This document shows positions 32,982-39,332 of a stretch of 39,332 nucleotides of DNA, in pieces. Position 1 is the first letter of the stretch. Each line of letters starts with the position of its first letter. The position numbers and the translations under genes were made by a program. Source of the stretch: Baaleninema simplex PCC 7105 (lineage in GTDB: Bacteria; Cyanobacteriota; Cyanobacteriia; Cyanobacteriales; Geitlerinemataceae). A model generated the notes under the pieces. That model was not told where the DNA came from. It ran no database searches and saw nothing but the letters and a program-made list of their open reading frames with translations. The stretch covers positions 2,615,065 to 2,654,396 of the forward strand of contig NZ_KB235958.1 in assembly GCF_000332355.1 (NCBI RefSeq), in the 5' to 3' direction.

Positions 32982-33881
32982 TAGAAGGTATCTATAAAGA
33001 AAAAATTAAGAGGTGAGGCGTTTGAGCATCAGAGCTGTCATGGCTTGATATACAAAGCACTCACTCATCTGAGGAAGACGCTCGTAATCCTTACTCAAAC
33101 GTCGGTGCTTTCCTAACCAAGCTAAGGTGCGTTCGACGACCCAGCGTCTTGGCAAAACGACAAAACCCGGTTCAGTCCGTTCGACGACCTCCAACTCCAA
33201 GTCACAGCCTTGAGCGACTCGCTGTAACCTCTCACCACGATAGCCTTGGTCAGCCCAGACCTGCCCCAGAGTTGGCTCACACCAGGTACTCTCCGTCAGC
33301 AGCATTCGGGCCGAGGTGGAATCGGCGAGATTCGCGGCATGAGCGAAGACTACAATTATCAATCCCAGGGTATCTACCAGGATGTGTCGCTTGCGGCCGT
33401 TGACTTTCTTTCCGCCGTCGTACCCTCGGTCTGTACCCCCCACGTCTGTCGTTTTGACCGATTGACTGTCAATGATGCCAGCGCTGGCTTTTGCCCCTCG
33501 CTGTTTTTTTTCGCAGCGCCTCTCTCAAGTGGTCGTGGATATACTGCCACACCCCTTTCTTCTCCCATTTACGCCAATATCCATAGACGGTTTTTGCGGG
33601 GGGGAAGTCATGGGGCAAGTATTCCCAGGCACAGCCCGTTCGACACACGTATCGGATGCCGTTGTAGACTGCCCTCATATCCACGGTTCTTTTTCTGCCT
33701 CGACCTGATTCTGACTTAGCTCGAGGCAGAAGGGGTTCCACGATTTTCCATTCGGCGTCACTCACGTCGCTGGGATATCCTTGTCGAGTCATGGCTCTGT
33801 CTAACTGGCTTCTTCTCTTTTATCCTTCCTCTCTTCCCTCTTCCTTCCCTCTCTTTATCTTTTCTTCACAGATATCCTCTA
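32982..33881 (-). mobile_element. IS5-family insertion sequence
   Basis: About 900 bp bounded by ~31-bp imperfect terminal inverted repeats. The left (32982-33012) starts TAGAAGGTATCTATAAAGAA. The right (33851-33881, minus strand) starts TAGAGGATATCTGTGAAGAA. Six mismatches separate them. The transposase runs right to left and its stop codon lies inside the left repeat. The repeats may extend a few bases further out; no clear target duplication was identified. Confidence 0.8.
33006..33792 (-). CDS. IS5-family transposase split by a frameshift at an A8 tract
   Basis: The first frame (33792-33469, 107 residues) holds the DNA-binding N-terminus (YPSDVSDAEWKIVEPLLPRA, then GCAWEYLPHDFPPAKTVYGY). 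The second (ending at 33006, 145 residues from 33443) holds the DDE core: Asp in IIDSQSVKTTDVGG, Asp in VWADQGYRGE and Glu in WVVERTLAW. Frame one reads through EALRKKTARGK then stops. Losing one A from the run of eight (plus-strand T8 at 33504-33511) would join the frames into one 261-residue transposase through RGAKASAGIIDSQS. So either transcript slippage makes the active protein, or the gene is inactivated by an added A. Confidence 0.85.
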
Positions 33882-34179
33882 AACGTGGGTTCTAAATAAC
33901 TCAATCGAGGCAGTCTCTCAGGCGCTTAAGGCGTTCTTTATCCTACCTAATGATAACTCTTCTTATTTAACTCAAGAGTAAAGTCTAATAGGAACTTGCC
34001 TCGAAATGCCTTTATAATCAAGACTTTACGTCTTTATGCGAATAGTTTTCAACAAACAAAAAGCTTAAAAAATATTACAAACTTATTTTTTTTGAACTAA
34101 AGAATTAAACTAAAGACAGAGAAAAGTTAACCTTGAATTAACCTCAGCAAAACGGCGTAGAGCTTAGGGGGAATCGATC
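33882..34179. other. AT-rich leader of the P-type ATPase gene
   Basis: 298 bases, AT-rich, with a short palindrome AAGAC-TTTAC-GTCTT (34020-34034) and the direct repeat TTAACCT at about 34127 and 34138. No recognisable metal-regulator operator was found. It should contain the promoter of the ATPase-DUF5132 operon. Confidence 0.35.
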
Positions 34180-36441
34180 GTGGTAGTCGCACTAAAACTC
34201 CATTCAACCGCTCGGCAGAAAACTGTTAAACCGAGCCAGCGATTCACCGTTGTCCAGCCAATTCACAACGATCGCGAGCTGTCCCCCCCGATCGCCCGAC
34301 GCTCAACGCACTCAAACGTCAACAACCGAGCGTTTGTCCCCTACGCGATCGTCCACAGTACACCGGGGCGGTTGCGGTTGCGGGTACCTCGCCTCGCCTG
34401 CGATTCCCACTACCTCCATCGCCTACAAGTGTTGCTCGAGGCTGACGAGTGCGTCGCTCGAGTCCGCATAAAAGCCGCAGCCATGTCGGTTTCCGTGAAC
34501 TATCACACCGACCGGGTATCCGACGATCGAATGCGCTTCTATACGATCGGTCTGATTCAGCTTGCCGCGACAGCCATTACGCCCGCCCCGAGTCCCAACG
34601 CCGAATCCGCCTCAGAAAGCGGTTGGTCTCAACTGAAGCTTCCTGCTTTTGCAACTCTCCTCGCCCTGCTGGCCGGTCCTGTTGGCTGGTCTGTTCCGAC
34701 TGCTGCCATCATCGGAACGATCGCCGCAGGCAGCCTTCCCATCGCCAAAAACGCCCTATCGAGTATTTGGCAAGACAAGCGGCTCAATATCGACTGCCTC
34801 GACTTAATGGCGTTGGTTCTGACAACCCTTCAGGGAAATCCGCTCACCCCATCGACAATCCTATTGCTGCACAAACTCGGAGATCTGATCCGCGATCGCA
34901 CCGCACGCACCTCGACCCGCCAAGCGTTAGAACTGATCGATTCGCTCGATCGCTTCGTCTGGGTCGAACGCGACGGTTCTAAAGACCAAATTCCTCTCGA
35001 TCGGGTCAACCCCGGCGACACGGTCATTGTTTATCCAGGGGAACAGATTCCCGTCGATGGCAAGATCCTGCGCGGTCGAGCTTCGATCGACCAACAAAAA
35101 CTCACCGGCGAATCGATGCCCGTCATGCGAGAGGTCGGTCAAACGGTCTATGCTTCGACCTTAGTGCGAGAAGGACAGTTATATATCCTCACCGAACAGA
35201 CAGGAGCCGATACCCGCGCCGGACAGAGCGTCAAACTCGTACAAAATGCCCCCGTCGGCGATACTCGCATGGAAGACCACGCGGCTCGCTTAGCGGAGAA
35301 GGCGATTTTACCGGCGTTGTGTGTCTCAACTGGCGTCTTGCTCGTAACGGGCAGTATGGCACGGGCGGCGGCTATCCTCACCCTCGACTTTATGACGGGT
35401 ATTCGCGTTTCCGTTCCCACAACCGTTCTCGCCTCGATGACCGCCGCCGCACGACGCGGTATCCTCATCCGCAGCGGACACAGTTTAGAACAGTTGGCCC
35501 GAGTGGATGCCGTCGTATTTGATAAGACTGGCACTCTCACGCAGGGAGACGCGATCGTCACGGGAGTCCGAACCGTAAACGGTGCCGATCCTCAACGATT
35601 GTTAGAATTGGCGGCAACCGCCGAGAAGCGTCTGACGCATCCGGTTGCCTCTGCTGTCGTGCGTTACGCCCGATCGCAAGATGTGGCAGATTTAGAACGC
35701 GGCGAATGGGAGTATCAAGTCGGTCTCGGCGTGCGGGCAGATATTGATGGCGAGGACGTGCGGGTCGGTAGCGATCGCTTCTTGCGAGGGGAGGGAATTA
35801 GCCTCGAATCGCTCGAACGAGAACATCCTGACATTCAAGGCACGTCTTCGATCTATGTTGCCAGTAACGGTCGGCTTCTCGGGGCGATTCAATACACCGA
35901 TCCCCTGCGTCCCGAAACCCAAGCCACGATCGAAGCTCTACAAGCTCGAGGGGTAGAAATTCATATTCTCACGGGCGATCGTCGCCACCGCGCCTTAACC
36001 GTTGCGAAAGAATTGGGCATCGACCCCGATAAGGTTCACGCCGACGCTTTCCCAGAGCAAAAGGCAACGGTTGTCCGCCAGTTGCACGAAGACGGTAAAA
36101 CGGTTGCGTTTGTCGGAGATGGGATTAACGACTCCGCAGCTCTGGCTTACGCGGACGTTTCCGTTTCCTTTGGTGACGGTTCGGAAGTGGCGCGGGAAAC
36201 GGCAGACGTGGTGTTGATGGAAAACGATCTCGAGAGCTTGGTCAAGGCGATCGCTCTGGCCAAACAAACCCAACAACTGATTGGGGAAAATACGCGCCTC
36301 TCGGTGATTCCCAACGTGGCCGCGCTTTCTTTCGCCACGACGGTTGGACTGCACCCCCTTCTGGCGGCGGTGGTTCACAACGGTTCGGCGATCGCTGCCG
36401 GAGTTAACGGACTTCGACCTTTAATGAGTAAGGCTGAGTAG
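34180..36441 (+). CDS. Heavy-metal-type P1B ATPase without CPC motif
   Basis: 753 residues from a GTG preceded by AGGGGG. The N-terminal ~120 residues include an HMA-like fold (IVHSTPGRLRLRVPRL) without the CxxC metal site. P-type hallmarks are TGES (309-312), phosphorylated Asp448 in DKTGTLT, the HP motif of P1B pumps (487-488), TGDRRHR and GDGIND (646-651). The metal-selecting TM6, usually CPC or SPC, reads DFMTGIRVSVPTTV (403-416), with no cysteine. The C-terminal helices keep NTRLSVIPN and HNGSAIAAGVNG. The transported metal therefore cannot be predicted as copper or zinc from sequence. It is followed 47 bp later by a DUF5132 gene. Confidence 0.9.
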   Translation: MVVALKLHSTARQKTVKPSQRFTVVQPIHNDRELSPPIARRSTHSNVNNRAFVPYAIVHSTPGRLRLRVPRLACDSHYLHRLQVLLEADECVARVRIKAAAMSVSVNYHTDRVSDDRMRFYTIGLIQLAATAITPAPSPNAESASESGWSQLKLPAFATLLALLAGPVGWSVPTAAIIGTIAAGSLPIAKNALSSIWQDKRLNIDCLDLMALVLTTLQGNPLTPSTILLLHKLGDLIRDRTARTSTRQALELIDSLDRFVWVERDGSKDQIPLDRVNPGDTVIVYPGEQIPVDGKILRGRASIDQQKLTGESMPVMREVGQTVYASTLVREGQLYILTEQTGADTRAGQSVKLVQNAPVGDTRMEDHAARLAEKAILPALCVSTGVLLVTGSMARAAAILTLDFMTGIRVSVPTTVLASMTAAARRGILIRSGHSLEQLARVDAVVFDKTGTLTQGDAIVTGVRTVNGADPQRLLELAATAEKRLTHPVASAVVRYARSQDVADLERGEWEYQVGLGVRADIDGEDVRVGSDRFLRGEGISLESLEREHPDIQGTSSIYVASNGRLLGAIQYTDPLRPETQATIEALQARGVEIHILTGDRRHRALTVAKELGIDPDKVHADAFPEQKATVVRQLHEDGKTVAFVGDGINDSAALAYADVSVSFGDGSEVARETADVVLMENDLESLVKAIALAKQTQQLIGENTRLSVIPNVAALSFATTVGLHPLLAAVVHNGSAIAAGVNGLRPLMSKAE

Positions 36442-36488
36442 CACTCAGGACTAACGGGTCAAAATGCCATCCATTCAGGAGGAAATCG

Positions 36489-36755
36489 ATGATGAAGTTG
36501 GAATACGAAATCGGTAAAGAAATTGCGAAAAACTGTCCGTTTGGTTTTCGCTGTCTTCTACCCAGTACGGCCGTTTTGCTTCTCGGGACGGCTGGCGCTC
36601 TACTGCTCGCTCCCGTGGTGGTTCCCGCCGTTAAGAAAGTTGGTAAATCGGTTGCCAAAGCGACGATTAAGGGAGGCATGACGGTTTATGAAGGCAGCAA
36701 GGCACTCGTGTCTGAAGCGAAAGCCGAACTGGTGGAAGCTCCCCCCGAAGCCTGA
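36489..36755 (+). CDS. DUF5132-type small membrane protein
   Basis: 88 residues. One hydrophobic segment (about 26-48, LLPSTAVLLLGTAGALLLAP) is followed by VVVPAVKKVGKSVAKATIKG then GMTVYEGSK, the pattern I know from DUF5132 proteins encoded beside P1B ATPases. The ribosome binding site is a perfect AGGAGG (36477-36482), six bases before the ATG at 36489; a second ATG at 36492 is also possible. Operon position suggests an accessory membrane subunit or stabiliser of the upstream pump. Function unproven. Confidence 0.75.
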   Translation: MMKLEYEIGKEIAKNCPFGFRCLLPSTAVLLLGTAGALLLAPVVVPAVKKVGKSVAKATIKGGMTVYEGSKALVSEAKAELVEAPPEA

Positions 36756-36812
36756 AAAATCGGGCGCTTGCGGCTGAGCGAGTCGCGATCGCCCCGATGC
36801 AGACGACTATGG

Positions 36813-36853
36813 CAGGGACGAATCCTGACTCGTCCCTGTCGCGAGTATTTTTT
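36813..36853 (+). terminator. Terminator-like hairpin after the P1B ATPase operon
   Basis: CAGGGACGA (36813-36821) pairs perfectly with TCGTCCCTG (36830-36838). A T6 run (36848-36853) follows after nine bases. It is probably the 3' end of the ATPase-DUF5132 transcript. Confidence 0.6.
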
Positions 36854-37021
36854 CACGCTCGCTATGGTGCAGAAAACTTATTTCAATTTTGGGTTGACAA
36901 AAATTGCAAAATATGTATTGACTGCGATCGGTGTCTTTTCGTCTCTCAAACCCCTTTTCACGAAAACTGTTGCTGGTTGGACTTACGCAATTAAGCCTTA
37001 CCCACACTAAATGTAGAGGTC

Positions 37022-37038
37022 GGTGGGCAATGCCCACC
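37022..37038. repeat. Palindrome GGTGGGCAATGCCCACC
   Basis: A 7-bp perfect stem with a 3-base loop. The sequence (often TAGGTGGGCAATGCCCACCCTA) is a familiar interspersed palindrome in cyanobacterial genomes. One copy is seen here. Confidence 0.7.
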
Positions 37039-37248
37039 CTACACATGGAGTGAATGCGTAAGCTCCGGCTGGATAAGGGTTAGCTTCGCCGAAGCTGCAA
37101 CTGACCCGAGAGGCGATCGCGTGAGTGAGTTCGTCCGCCTCCACTCTAGCGCTTGCCAGATCGAAAAAATAAAATACAATAAAAATAGTCAATTTGGCGT
37201 GTCTAAACGTCTATGTATAAATGCTGAGCCTTTCCATTATCTAAGGCA

Positions 37249-37866
37249 ATGGAAAATCTATTTTCTCCCGTTTATAATTTGCATTGTCTCGCCGTTATTT
37301 TAGGGCGATCGCTAATTATTTTTAGCGTCGTTTTTTTATCCACAAAATCTGCATTGGCCGGAATTCTGAATCCTCTTTCCTCTCCCTTTAAACTCGCCTC
37401 GCCCCTGTCTCCCATCTCCGAAACCGGCGATCTTACCCCTTGTTCGTCAGAACCAAGTGGGTTTGGATTTCCTGGCTTTCAACCCGGAACGCTGCGATCG
37501 CACGTCGAAGAAATGGTCGGCGCACCCATGCAAGTGCAGCCGGGGTATTGGGGCAACACGACCGCCTTAATCTATAATTTAATTCCCAAAAAAGTGAGTT
37601 TGGGATTTCTGTTCGATAACACCTCAGATCGCTTGCGTCAAACTGAAGCCTCTTTCGCCCAATCTGTCGATCGCCATCTCATTCTCTCAACGCTCGATAG
37701 TATGCTCGGCTGTCAATTAGACACCTCGATTCGCCAGGGATTCGATCGCGTTTGGACTCGAGAAATCTCAGCGTACTCGTTTTCCCTTCCCTCCCTCGAA
37801 GGGACGATCGCGTGGGAAAATGAAACCCGTGTCTACATTGGCATTTGGCAAGACGACTTACATTGA
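37249..37866 (+). CDS. Secreted hypothetical protein
   Basis: 205 residues. An N-terminal hydrophobic stretch (about 14-37, LAVILGRSLIIFSVVFLSTK then SALAG) looks like a signal peptide cleaved after Ala-Leu-Ala. The mature part includes GTLRSHVEEMVGAPMQVQPG then YWGNTTALIYNLIPKKVSLG, then a region with cysteines at about 87 and 155. I do not know the family. Six bases separate it from the downstream reductase gene, so they are probably co-transcribed, though no shared function is evident. Confidence 0.6.
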   Translation: MENLFSPVYNLHCLAVILGRSLIIFSVVFLSTKSALAGILNPLSSPFKLASPLSPISETGDLTPCSSEPSGFGFPGFQPGTLRSHVEEMVGAPMQVQPGYWGNTTALIYNLIPKKVSLGFLFDNTSDRLRQTEASFAQSVDRHLILSTLDSMLGCQLDTSIRQGFDRVWTREISAYSFSLPSLEGTIAWENETRVYIGIWQDDLH

Positions 37867-37872
37867 GCAGAT

Positions 37873-38829
37873 ATGGCCGGACGACGCTACGCCATTTTAG
37901 GAACCGGAGCAATCGGAGGATTTTACGGGGCGTGTTTGCAACGAGCGGGAGCGGAGGTGCATTTCCTCCTCAGAAGCGATTACGAGACGGTTCGCCGCGA
38001 CGGACTCACCATCGATTCGGTGGGGGGAGACTTCCGACTTCCCCACGTTAACGCCTATCGTGACGTGTCGGAAATGCCGAAGTGCGACGTGGTGGTTCTC
38101 GCCCTCAAAACGACCCAAAACTACCGTTTACCGAAGCTGTTACCCTCAGTGTTGGCGGACGACGGCGTGGTGTTAGTGTTGCAAAACGGGTTGGGGGTTG
38201 AAGACGAGGTGGCCGAAATCGTCGGCGGCGATCGCGTCGTGGGGGGACTGTGTTTTATTTGCTCGAATAAAGTCGGCCCCGGTCATATCCGACATCTCGA
38301 CTACGGACCGATCGCCTTAGCCGATTATACGCCCGGTTACGAACCCCTCGGCGTCACGTCGCGACTCGAGGCGATCGGGACGGATTTCAAACAGGCTGGA
38401 ATCGAGATTCAATTTCACAAAGATTTGCTGTTAGCTCGGTGGAAAAAGCTGGTTTGGAATATTCCGTTTAACGGGTTATCGGTCGTGTTGGACGCCAAAA
38501 CCGATCGCTTGATTTTCGATGCAGACTGTCGCCAAGCTGTAGAATCGTTGATGGCGGAAGTGGTTCGGGGAGCGGCGGCGTGCGATCGCACCGTTCCCGA
38601 GTCGTTCGTGTCGAATATGTTAACGACGACGGAGAAAATGAATCCCTATTTGACCAGTATGAAGCTCGATTACGACGCGGGGCGATCGTTGGAAGTCGAA
38701 GCGATCGTCGGGAATCCTTTGAGAATCGCCGATCGAGCGGGGGTGCGTTTGCCTCAAATCGAGCTACTATACCGTCAGTTAAAATTTCTCGATCGCACGA
38801 AGCAAAATGTGAAAAAATCGAAATCTTGA
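37873..38829 (+). CDS. Ketopantoate reductase family protein (2-dehydropantoate 2-reductase)
   Basis: 318 residues. The NADPH-binding motif GTGAIGGFYG is at 10-19. LALKTTQN contains the conserved Lys79, and LVLQNGLG is at 101-108. The catalytic Lys192 with Asn196 and Asn200 (KKLVWNIPFNGL) matches the K-x3-N-x3-N pattern of PanE. The C-terminal helical domain ends with LEVEAIVGNPLRIADRAGVR. The reaction would be NADPH reduction of 2-dehydropantoate to pantoate in coenzyme A synthesis. The family also includes reductases for other 2-oxoacids, so panE is not asserted. It lies six bases after the secreted-protein gene. Confidence 0.85.
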   Translation: MAGRRYAILGTGAIGGFYGACLQRAGAEVHFLLRSDYETVRRDGLTIDSVGGDFRLPHVNAYRDVSEMPKCDVVVLALKTTQNYRLPKLLPSVLADDGVVLVLQNGLGVEDEVAEIVGGDRVVGGLCFICSNKVGPGHIRHLDYGPIALADYTPGYEPLGVTSRLEAIGTDFKQAGIEIQFHKDLLLARWKKLVWNIPFNGLSVVLDAKTDRLIFDADCRQAVESLMAEVVRGAAACDRTVPESFVSNMLTTTEKMNPYLTSMKLDYDAGRSLEVEAIVGNPLRIADRAGVRLPQIELLYRQLKFLDRTKQNVKKSKS

Positions 38830-38887
38830 TACCTCAAATTCAAGAATCGAGGGTGCATTTCATTTTTGAACAAGATCGCGACGCACT

Positions 38888-38915
38888 CCCCCACCTCGCG
38901 GGACGCAGGTGGGGG
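38888..38915 (+). repeat. Left-end hairpin of an IS200/IS605-type element
   Basis: CCCCCACCT (38888-38896) pairs perfectly with AGGTGGGGG (38907-38915) around a 10-base loop. It lies 44 bp before a tnpB start, matching the layout of the element at 19385. Confidence 0.65.
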
Positions 38916-38958
38916 TCAAGGAGCCGCACCACTCAAAGCCTTGAGTTATCATACCGTT

Positions 38959-39195
38959 ATGGTAATCCAGAAACCTGGCCAGATCGTTCGCACCGATAAA
39001 TGGAGTCTTAACCCCACAAAAGAACAGCGACGACTGTTTCACGAGACGGTTAAGGTCTATCGTCGTGTGTGTCGGCACTTGGTCGGAATTCTGTTTACCC
39101 ATTGGTCTTCTCTGGCGGGGTTGTCCAGCCAAAAACGAGTACTGGCGGTTGAAAAACTGATTCACCAAACCGCACAGAATCCCCAACCTAAATAG
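38959..39195 (+). pseudogene. tnpB: TnpB N-terminal fragment, truncated by IS insertion
   Basis: The ATG at 38959 begins MVIQKPGQIVRTDKWSLNPT then KEQRRLFHETVKVYRRVCRH, the N-terminal helix-turn-helix domain of TnpB proteins. The subfamily differs from the copy at 19485. Only 78 codons remain before the TAG at 39193-39195. TnpB proteins normally exceed 350 residues and need RuvC motifs, which are absent. At 39196 the DNA changes to sequence resembling the end of another IS. The gene is therefore probably interrupted, and its 3' part may lie beyond the window. Confidence 0.7.
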
Positions 39196-39332
39196 GGCTT
39201 GCTGAAAAGAAGTGAAAAGCTTACGACGTAAGGCTTAGAGGAGTCTTGACGTGGCTTCGAGAACCCGAAAAAGAGGTAAAATTGGAAATTCCCGTGCATC
39301 CGGCAAGAAAAAATGTATCGAAAATCACAAAA
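39196..39332 (+). mobile_element. Left end of a second IS, running off the window
   Basis: It begins GGGCTTGCTGAAAAGAAGTG, which resembles terminal repeats of cyanobacterial IS elements. An open frame starts at ATG 39313 (MYRKSQ...), an opening I associate with IS5/IS1182-like transposases. Only six or seven codons are present, so the family is tentative. Confidence 0.45.

Larger units (their letters stand above)
36756..37248. other. Intergenic region with hairpins
   Basis: 493 bases without a supported gene. It contains the terminator-like hairpin (36813-36853), the phrase TTGGACTTACGCAATTAAGC (around 36975), often seen at cyanobacterial repeat or IS ends, and the palindrome at 37022-37038. 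Confidence 0.45.

Noticed and set aside
33374-33568. Programmed -1 frameshift product of the IS5 transposase
   Set aside because: The -1 frame after the A8 tract lacks the DDE motifs; only the +1 (A7-equivalent) frame carries them.

Overview
The window looks like chromosomal DNA of a filamentous-type cyanobacterium. The octamer GCGATCGC and its core CGATCG (the HIP1 signature) recur every few hundred bases. Many proteins belong to cyanobacterial families: NblB-like HEAT protein, DUF2811, DUF3153, an SLC12-type Na-K-Cl cotransporter, a multi-PAS kinase with an Rcp1-like receiver, and a DUF5132 partner of a metal P-type ATPase. Intergenic spaces carry the heptamer and GT/CA-rich dispersed repeats common in large cyanobacterial genomes.

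Layout. 1-895: decayed mobile DNA (IS4-type transposase remnant joined to a dispersed repeat). 896-4353: a translationally coupled pair, a P-loop ATPase and a degenerate STAND-like/TPR protein. This is the best candidate for an under-described signalling or conflict system. 4636-8534: DUF3153 lipoprotein, a stand-alone chemoreceptor and two coiled-coil proteins of unknown function. 8965-14103: an active plus inactive M16 peptidase pair, nblB, a CBS-pair protein and a thioredoxin-like [2Fe-2S] ferredoxin. 14104-18868: small unknown genes, a Spy/CpxP-like periplasmic protein, dienelactone hydrolase, tRNA-Thr(UGU) and an OmpR-type regulator. 19147-20680: DUF2811 gene with a tnpB-only IS200/IS605-type element inserted just upstream. 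20983-21056: a helically phased cluster of TGTGGAAAA motifs (cyanobacterial DnaA-box type). 21141-29275: cation-chloride cotransporter, a 1744-residue hybrid kinase and its receiver. 29511-32765: gatA, a spermidine/thermospermine synthase-like gene and one unknown gene. 32982-33881: an IS5-family element whose transposase is split at an A8 tract. 34180-36755: metal P-type ATPase plus DUF5132. 37249-38829: a secreted unknown protein and a ketopantoate reductase homologue. 38888-39332: a tnpB gene cut by a second IS at the window edge.

How genes work together. The clear functional units are ATPase/TPR (ATGA overlap), the M16 pair (catalytic plus non-catalytic subunit), kinase/receiver (22-bp gap), ATPase/DUF5132 (47-bp gap with a perfect AGGAGG), and the two coiled-coil genes (12-bp gap). 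The rest is a mosaic of housekeeping and stress genes separated by repeats and mobile elements. Family assignments come from recognising motifs in the translated sequence; no database search was run.
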